Shown piece by piece: positions 23,283 to 28,133 of a stretch of 28,133 nt of DNA. The notes beneath the pieces are model-generated. The model ran no database searches. It had not been told where the DNA came from and saw only the letters and a list, made by a program, of their open reading frames with translations. Each line of letters starts with the position of its first letter. The stretch's first letter is position 1. The stretch comes from a virus: positions 1-28,133 of the IMG/VR virus record IMGVR_UViG_3300033388_001872; one strand, given 5' to 3'. The translations under genes were made by a program, and so were the position numbers.

Positions 23283-23959
23283 GCCTGAAACCCCGCATCC
23301 ACGAGACAATCCTGACCTGCGAACTCTTCACAACAGGCCGCAAACAAAAGAGCCTGTTGAACAGACTTCTTAGAGAGTATCCTTCCCATTGGGACGTTCT
23401 TCAAGAACTTCTCTTTAAATTCAGGGTCGAACTTACCGTTATCAAATGGGCCAAAGGCTATTGTTACCCCTCTTATTCCATATCGTCCATATTGAGTAGT
23501 GATACTTCGAGATAACTGTAACAACCCTGCCTTAGAAACGTTATACCCAACTGGCTTCTCCCATCCTTCCTCATAGTTGCGCCAATCAGCCCCACCGTAA
23601 GCCATAATAGAACTCACATTAATTACAACCCCGCCCTTCTCCTTCATAGCTGGAATGAAAGTCTCACAGACGTTAATAGCCCCATTTAGGTTAGTCTTTA
23701 CTATATCCTCATGACAACCAAAGAAAGAAGCATCCGAACCAGGGGGGTTGTCTATTGCCGCATTATTCACAATTATATCTGGCACTTCCCCCATCCTTAA
23801 AGCAAAATCTTTCAGGTCTGCGGGTACTCTCACGTCATATCTTGGAAACTTCAATTCATGGACGGTTGCCCCTGCTTGCTTTAGAGTCTCTACCCATACT
23901 GGCCCAAGATTCCCGTCCGAACCTGTCACTACTGCTACCTTACCTTTTAAACTAAACAT
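23276..23959 (-). CDS. Short-chain dehydrogenase/reductase (SDR), PtmA-like context
   Basis: 227 residues from the ATG at 23959, supported by GGGAGG upstream and the usual SDR opening 'MFSLKGKVAVVTGSDGNLGP'. The NAD(P) motif is T-G-S-D-G-N-L-G, then 'IIVNNAA' and the catalytic Ser in 'VINVSSIMAYGGADW' with Tyr/Lys in 'GYNVSKAGLL'. Near the C-terminus is 'EFAGQDCLVDAGFQ'. Between NeuB and NeuA, an SDR of this type matches PtmA-type genes of nonulosonate clusters, although the exact reaction is not settled by sequence. The stop codon overlaps the NeuA start. Confidence 0.85.
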   Translation of the reverse strand: MFSLKGKVAVVTGSDGNLGPVWVETLKQAGATVHELKFPRYDVRVPADLKDFALRMGEVPDIIVNNAAIDNPPGSDASFFGCHEDIVKTNLNGAINVCETFIPAMKEKGGVVINVSSIMAYGGADWRNYEEGWEKPVGYNVSKAGLLQLSRSITTQYGRYGIRGVTIAFGPFDNGKFDPEFKEKFLKNVPMGRILSKKSVQQALLFAACCEEFAGQDCLVDAGFQAW

Positions 23960-24080
23960 CCTCTGCCTCCCTTTCGTCTTCAATATGACAAGTAATTACA
24001 ATCGAACAAAATAAACCAATCGCAATCCCTAAAACAATAAGCCCTACATACATTGATAAACCCGGAAACCAAGTAGTCAT
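23952..24080 (-). CDS. Small single-TM protein, 42 residues
   Basis: ATG at 24080 behind GGGAGG, overlapping the preceding gene by four bases (ATGA), and ending TAG eight bases into the SDR. The sequence 'MTTWFPGLSMYVGLIVLGIA' continues into 'IGLFCSIVITCHIEDEREAE': a hydrophobic helix at about residues 10-31 and an acidic tail. Exact junctions and a good ribosome binding site support it as real. Its role in the cluster is unknown. Confidence 0.55.
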   Translation of the reverse strand: MTTWFPGLSMYVGLIVLGIAIGLFCSIVITCHIEDEREAEDV

Positions 24081-24283
24081 TCTGCCTCCCTTTCATAAAT
24101 GTTATACCACCCCGTCATAGTATCTAACTCTATCTTTATATTGCCCAACCTGTCTTTATAAGAATGAATCTTCCCCTTAAGACTTATCATATCCAAAGGC
24201 TCACCCTTATAGTAAATAGCTCCAGCTATCTCGTGAGGTGTAATATCACCATCTTTGATATGACCTTTGCCTGTCTTATTCAA
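24077..24283 (-). CDS. Small unknown protein, 68 residues
   Basis: The best start is TTG at 24283 behind AAGGAGGGGG; a longer in-frame ATG at 24343 lies deep inside NeuB and lacks that site. The product 'NKTGKGHIKDGDITPHEIAG' then 'AIYYKGEPLDMISLKGKIHS' and 'YKDRLGNIKIELDTMTGWYN' suggests a small beta domain with a charged end. It overlaps the NeuB stop by eight bases and is followed by the small TM gene. No family recognised. Confidence 0.5.
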   Translation of the reverse strand: MNKTGKGHIKDGDITPHEIAGAIYYKGEPLDMISLKGKIHSYKDRLGNIKIELDTMTGWYNIYEREAE

Positions 24284-25319
24284 AATCCCCCTCCTTGATT
24301 GAATTACTACTCGACAAATCGTTAATAGAAATCTTACCGTCAAGCCCTTCCAAGTCGTAAGGCTTCAACCCACCGCCCGGAGTCTTTAAAGCAAAGTCAT
24401 CCAAACAGACCTTCTCCCCTTTCTTTATCTCTCTTACAGGCCAGATACCTTTTGACATCTTCTCTATTGGTGCTTTCTCAGCCTCCAGAACTTTCTTCTC
24501 TCCATCCCCCAGCGCCCTCCTAACGCTTTTCAAATCTTGGCAGAGAGTAGCAAGCCCTTTTGGTTCTAAAGACAAACCGTGGTCTGTTCCTTTAGATGCT
24601 CGGTTAAGTGTAAAGTGAACTTCAATTATAGACGCTCCAAGATTAGCCGCCGCTAAACTCATATAGACAGACGGATGATGAGAAGAGAAACCAATAACAG
24701 TATCAGGATATCTTAAACGCATCTGCTCGATACACCTTAGATTCAAATCCTCCGCTTGGTTCGGGTAAGTAGCCACACAATGAAGGAAGGAAAATTCAGC
24801 ACGTCCTTTGAGTGTTAGATAAACCGTATCTATATCCTCAACCGTTGCTCCCCCTGTAGAGATAATCGTAGGTTTACCGAACTTAATTATATGCTCAATA
24901 AGAGGGATGTTGGTAATGTCAGCAGAAGCAATCTTGAAGGCTGGCATATTTACTCTATCTATAAAATCTGCTGACCGAATATCAAAAGCAGTTGAAAAGA
25001 AATCAAGACCTAAGTCCTTCGCTAAATGCGTTAATGCTTGGTATTCAACGATACCAAACTCTAAAAACTCCCTATGCTCCCCGTAAGTCTTGCCGTAAGA
25101 GTTGGCGTTATCGTAGGGCTTGTCGTAAAAGGCTTTTGTATAGAGGGTCTTGTTATCACGCTTCTGAAGCTTCACAGCATCAGCCCCCGCCCTCTTCGCC
25201 GCCCTGAACATCTTTTTACAAGTCTCTAAAGAACCCCCATGATTGTTGCCTATCTCAGCAATCACATAAACATCTGACTCATCATTAATGGTTCTACTCG
25301 CTATTTCTAGTGTTCTCAT
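24276..25319 (-). CDS. neuB: Sialic acid / nonulosonate synthase, NeuB family
   Basis: 347 residues from the ATG at 25319 with GGAG upstream; a TTG four codons earlier is weaker. The TIM-barrel NeuB domain shows 'VYVIAEIGNNHGGSLETCKK', 'AGADAVKLQKRDNKTLYTKA', 'FSFLHCVATYPNQAEDLNLR', 'VIGFSSHHPSVYMSLAAANL' and 'GASIIEVHFTLNRASKGTDH' leading to 'GLSLEPKGL'. The C-terminal antifreeze-like SAF domain is present ('GIWPVREIKKGEKVCLDDFA' then 'LKTPGGGLKPYDLEGL'). The enzyme condenses a hexosamine-derived sugar with phosphoenolpyruvate. It is the first biosynthetic gene of the island, two bases after the preceding stop. Which nine-carbon sugar it makes cannot be told. Confidence 0.9.
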   Translation of the reverse strand: MRTLEIASRTINDESDVYVIAEIGNNHGGSLETCKKMFRAAKRAGADAVKLQKRDNKTLYTKAFYDKPYDNANSYGKTYGEHREFLEFGIVEYQALTHLAKDLGLDFFSTAFDIRSADFIDRVNMPAFKIASADITNIPLIEHIIKFGKPTIISTGGATVEDIDTVYLTLKGRAEFSFLHCVATYPNQAEDLNLRCIEQMRLRYPDTVIGFSSHHPSVYMSLAAANLGASIIEVHFTLNRASKGTDHGLSLEPKGLATLCQDLKSVRRALGDGEKKVLEAEKAPIEKMSKGIWPVREIKKGEKVCLDDFALKTPGGGLKPYDLEGLDGKISINDLSSSNSIKEGDFE

Positions 25320-25321
25320 TT

Positions 25322-25690
25322 TTATCTCCAAGTTCTATGGGTTTCTGCAATCCACTCAGTACCATCATATTCTTCTATTTCCCAACTCACATCATCTGGA
25401 ATTTCAATTACTTCTAACCCCGCACAAGAACCATCAGCTTTTTCTCCCAATTCTTCAACGACTTTAATTAAATCTATATCATCTCTAGCAATATCTCTAT
25501 CACTAAAATAAGTATCATTATCCCAAATTTCCTTTCCTTCTTCATCTTTCCTTATAGGAGCTTTAGAATAATGAGGATAAAAATCATCTCCACCAACATA
25601 AAGTTTAAATCCTTTTAATTCCGCATATCTCATAACCCCAACTTTAGATAAACTAAAGCCCCCAAAACAACTGTTGATAACTATTTTCAT
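25322..25690 (-). CDS. Conserved phage hypothetical protein, 122 residues
   Basis: 'MKIVINSCFGGFSLSKVGVM' at the start and 'VIEIPDDVSWEIEEYDGTEW' then 'IAETHRTWR' at the end define a family I recognise from many phages and some bacteria without a known function. The middle is acidic with 'YFSDRDIARDDIDLIKVVEE'. The ATG follows AGGAGG that overlaps the terminase stop. It is the first gene after the large terminase, before NeuB. The function is unknown. Confidence 0.7.
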   Translation of the reverse strand: MKIVINSCFGGFSLSKVGVMRYAELKGFKLYVGGDDFYPHYSKAPIRKDEEGKEIWDNDTYFSDRDIARDDIDLIKVVEELGEKADGSCAGLEVIEIPDDVSWEIEEYDGTEWIAETHRTWR

Positions 25691-25701
25691 CCCTCTACCT
25701 C

Positions 25702-27414
25702 CTATAAGCTGATGATACCCCTGTCCTCGTATATCGAGCCACCCTCATCCCCTACCGCCCTTGAAAGACCCATAATAGCACTTATCACACCATCTATCTT
25801 TTCTGTTGATACCGCCTTACTTGGTTTCATGTTCCCCGAAGCATCAAACTGAACAACCGTATTACTAACCATCCAAGTCATACAAGGGTTTTTATCATGC
25901 ACCAACTCCCTTGAGAATATCATCTTCTCAAATTCCTTAGTCGGGCCTGACATAGCACTTATACCCTGAGAGAATTGTATCAAGTGTCGGGGAGCGTGTT
26001 TAACATTCTCAGCCTCAAACCCCATATCGATTAAATCGTTGACCAACTTAGAAGCCCCCCACTTATCATAAGCCACCTCCAACAAATCGAAGTCCTGACA
26101 GTCTTGGTCTAACTGTTTAAGAATAAAGCCGTAGTCAACAGTCTCACCTGGAGTCGGGGTTATAAACCCCTGCCGTACCCAAGTGTCATAAGGTACTCGG
26201 TCTTTCCTAACCCTATCCTGTATATTCTCTTTAGGTATCCAGAAACGAGGGACTAACTTATACCCTTCCCCTTCCTCTCTGGGAGGGAAAATCAAAACCA
26301 AAGCCGATATATCGATATTGGAAGAAAGATCAAGGCCAGCATAACAGGTACGCCCTTTCAAGTCTTTCAGGTCTATGTCTTGTCCACAAGCATCCCACTT
26401 ATCCGTTGGTATCCACTTGGTAACTGAGTCCGTCCAGATGTTCATATGGAGACGGAGGAAACTATTTAAAGCCGTTGGTACTTCTTTAGCTTTCCTAGCC
26501 TTCATCCTCAAATCTTCAATGTTAGTACAGACCGACAAGTTAGGGTTAGCTTTTATCCAAAGGCTCTCATCTTCCCAATCATCATCCTCTTCGTCTTCGC
26601 TCTCAGCCAAGTCTAAGGTGTAGATAATCCCGAAGTGAGTCTCGTCCTTAATCAACCCTTCTAATACTTTCTCCGTGTAGTCGTGCTGTTCCCAACAGAT
26701 AGACTGCTTATTAAAACCAGCCGTAGTGATAGCCATGATAAGAGGTTGTTTCCTTGCCCCTGTAGCTGTAGTAATGACCTCCCATAAGTCTCTGGTCTTG
26801 TGTGCGTGAAGCTCATCTATCAACCCTCTCGATACATTCAAACCGTCAAGAGTCTTACTATCAGAACCTAAAGGCTCGAACTTAGAACCTGTCTCAACTA
26901 CATGGAGATTGTTCTTGTAAATCTTAATAACCTTGCTGAGTTGTGGAGACTTCCGAACCATCATAGAGGCGGCACTATGACTAATCCTAGCTTGGTCAAG
27001 CTTTGTTGCAACACTGTACACCTCTGCCCCTCCCTCCTTATCTGCACTCACCCCTTGAAGCCCAACCCCCGCCAATAGCTCTGTCTTACCTGACTTCCTC
27101 GCTGTCTCAAGGTACGCATATCTAAATCTACGGCTACCATCTGACTCATTCATCCATCCAAAGATGTTAGCAAGGATGAACTGTTGCCAAGGTTCTAGCT
27201 TAAATACCTTCCCCGACCACTCCCCCTTAGTAAACTTGAGAAGCTTGAAGAACTTAAAGACCTTCTCAACAGCCTTCTCGTCAAAATATATACCCAACTT
27301 GTCAGCATTATCAAGGTCAGACAGGTATCTAACTGTAGCCAAACGTACCCACTTACAGGCTAAGACCTTCCCTGAACCTACGTCTAAAGCATATTGATGG
27401 TAAGGCTTAGACAT
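25702..27414 (-). CDS. terL: Terminase large subunit (Terminase_1 / HK97-like)
   Basis: 570 residues. The ATPase half has Walker A 'ARKSGKT' (about 105-111), Walker B 'GLIDELHAH' (197-205) and a coupling motif 'AITTAG' (228-233). The RNase H-like nuclease half has acidic residues at D362 ('AGLDLSSNIDISALVL'), D450 ('VAYDKWGAS') and D541 ('EKIDGVIS'). It cuts and pumps DNA into the prohead. It overlaps the small subunit by eight bases. Both halves are intact. Normally the portal follows directly; here a cargo island intervenes. Confidence 0.95.
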   Translation of the reverse strand: MSKPYHQYALDVGSGKVLACKWVRLATVRYLSDLDNADKLGIYFDEKAVEKVFKFFKLLKFTKGEWSGKVFKLEPWQQFILANIFGWMNESDGSRRFRYAYLETARKSGKTELLAGVGLQGVSADKEGGAEVYSVATKLDQARISHSAASMMVRKSPQLSKVIKIYKNNLHVVETGSKFEPLGSDSKTLDGLNVSRGLIDELHAHKTRDLWEVITTATGARKQPLIMAITTAGFNKQSICWEQHDYTEKVLEGLIKDETHFGIIYTLDLAESEDEEDDDWEDESLWIKANPNLSVCTNIEDLRMKARKAKEVPTALNSFLRLHMNIWTDSVTKWIPTDKWDACGQDIDLKDLKGRTCYAGLDLSSNIDISALVLIFPPREEGEGYKLVPRFWIPKENIQDRVRKDRVPYDTWVRQGFITPTPGETVDYGFILKQLDQDCQDFDLLEVAYDKWGASKLVNDLIDMGFEAENVKHAPRHLIQFSQGISAMSGPTKEFEKMIFSRELVHDKNPCMTWMVSNTVVQFDASGNMKPSKAVSTEKIDGVISAIMGLSRAVGDEGGSIYEDRGIISL

Positions 27415-27892
27415 CCAATATACCTTCTTCCTCTGGTTCTGGTTTGCCTTCTACCTTTAGCCTCGGTCTACTCGTAGGGTCAAGACCAAGATTACTTGAG
27501 TAACCCCTGAACTGAGTCAGTAAGTTATTATACTGAGTACAGGCGGGGTTCGTCTTAGCATCGTAATACTTACTACCATCCTCCCTCATCTTCTCAACAT
27601 ACAACAACCGACCATGCTCTTGAATGTCTTTCCTCAACCCTCTTAAGTCAGATACTATCCCACAGAAGTTAGCCAGAGTATCTAAGTCAAGCTCAGACAA
27701 GATACGAGTCTTAATCAACAAGGGAGCGTAATAGTTCCAAGTGGAGCGTGCCACCTCATCTCCCTCTAAATGCTCTGGACATTCAACACCCTCTAAAAGA
27801 GTCGGCATAGGTTCATCCTCATTAGTACGACATGGTTGGAGAGTACCCTGTAAGTCCTTAGTGACAGTAGGTTTTGGTTTGGCGCCTCTCAT
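27407..27892 (-). CDS. terS: Terminase small subunit, P27 family
   Basis: 161 residues. 'MRGAKPKPTVTKDLQGTLQP' (the R-G-x-K-P-K-P opening), 'PEHLEGDEVARSTWNYYAPL', 'LSELDLDTLANFCGIVSDLR' and 'FRGYSSNLGLDPTSRPRLKV' match P27-type small terminases that recognise the packaging site. Its ATG overlaps the preceding stop (ATGA), and its end overlaps the large subunit by eight bases. Confidence 0.92.
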   Translation of the reverse strand: MRGAKPKPTVTKDLQGTLQPCRTNEDEPMPTLLEGVECPEHLEGDEVARSTWNYYAPLLIKTRILSELDLDTLANFCGIVSDLRGLRKDIQEHGRLLYVEKMREDGSKYYDAKTNPACTQYNNLLTQFRGYSSNLGLDPTSRPRLKVEGKPEPEEEGILDV

Positions 27893-28089
27893 TGTTTCAC
27901 ATTGTAAGTCTGCATCATAGCTAACAAAGAACTCTTAAGCACTTCTGCATTAGTTACCGCCTTTTCTACGCCAAGCGCACCCTCCAAAATAGCTTGCTTA
28001 GTGCAACCATCTAATTTCATATCAAGAAGATATGTCCGTATGTGTTGGATTTGCTTATGTATTAATTCGTTATCTAATTCGTTTTCCAT
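27889..28089 (-). CDS. Small unknown protein upstream of terminase, 66 residues
   Basis: ATG behind AAGGGGGAG. Helical: 'MENELDNELIHKQIQHIRTY', then 'GCTKQAILEGALGVEKAVTN' and 'LLAMMQTYNVKQ'. It overlaps terS by four bases (ATGA), so it is probably coupled to packaging functions. No family recognised. The 44 bases upstream (28090-28133) contain no gene or promoter I can support. Confidence 0.5.
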   Translation of the reverse strand: MENELDNELIHKQIQHIRTYLLDMKLDGCTKQAILEGALGVEKAVTNAEVLKSSLLAMMQTYNVKQ

Positions 28090-28133
28090 TACTCCCCCTT
28101 GAATGCTTAATTATGCACATAAAAAGATGAACC

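Noticed and set aside
24284-24343. Longer N-terminus for the 68-residue gene from an ATG at 24343
   Set aside because: It would overlap NeuB by 68 bases, while a TTG at 24283 has a perfect AAGGAGGGGG site and a short overlap.
1-28133. CRISPR array, IS element, integrase or att site
   Set aside because: No regularly spaced repeats, transposase, recombinase motifs or paired direct repeats at module edges were seen.

Overview
The window is a piece of a tailed-phage genome (free phage or prophage), siphovirus-like, with an HK97-type head. Every gene I can support lies on the minus strand, so the genome reads from the right end (about 28.1 kb) to the left end (1). Genes are packed with ATGA, TAATG and TAGTG stop/start overlaps and mostly strong AGGAGG-type ribosome binding sites, as in a bacterial phage late operon. 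The sequence is moderately A+T-rich. There is no integrase, replication gene, tRNA or CRISPR array here, and nothing identifies the host beyond 'a bacterium'. The cargo genes suggest a host that makes sialic-acid-like (nonulosonic acid) sugars.

Right to left: (1) packaging: small unknown gene, P27-type small terminase, large terminase (28089-25702). (2) A cargo island of about 5.4 kb (25690-20282) separating the terminase from the portal gene. It holds a NeuB-type sugar synthase, an SDR oxidoreductase, a NeuA-type CMP-sugar synthetase, an FkbM methyltransferase, an HNH endonuclease and six small unknown genes. (3) A 168-bp intergenic region with a candidate promoter, an operator-like cluster of repeats, and a terminator-like hairpin abutting the portal start codon. 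(4) Head module: portal (broken by an 11-bp tandem duplication), two unknown structural-type genes, prohead protease, major capsid protein, a possible decoration protein, a sugar-transferase-like Rossmann protein, a small Zn-finger-like protein, connector, head-tail joining protein and HK97 gp10-like protein (20113-12297). (5) Receptor-binding-type genes placed unusually early: a zinc-ribbon protein, a small virion-like protein, a beta-helix tailspike-like protein and a large repeat-containing fiber-like protein (12277-8185). (6) Tail module: small membrane protein, DUF3168 terminator, two paralogous tail tube proteins, G/GT assembly chaperones made by a canonical -1 frameshift, tape measure, distal tail and hub-like proteins, and a further tail protein (8192-857) followed by an in-frame ORF after its amber stop. 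(7) A small one-TM protein and a DUF5675 protein (704-46), possibly lysis-related.

The most interesting hypothesis is a phage-encoded nonulosonic-acid pathway. NeuB would make the sugar acid, NeuA would activate it with CMP, and the Rossmann protein encoded inside the capsid module (resembling DUF115/GT42-type sugar transferases) could attach it to a virion or host target. Upstream precursor enzymes are missing, so the host would have to supply the hexosamine substrate. The sequence shows the genes. The decoration role is inference.
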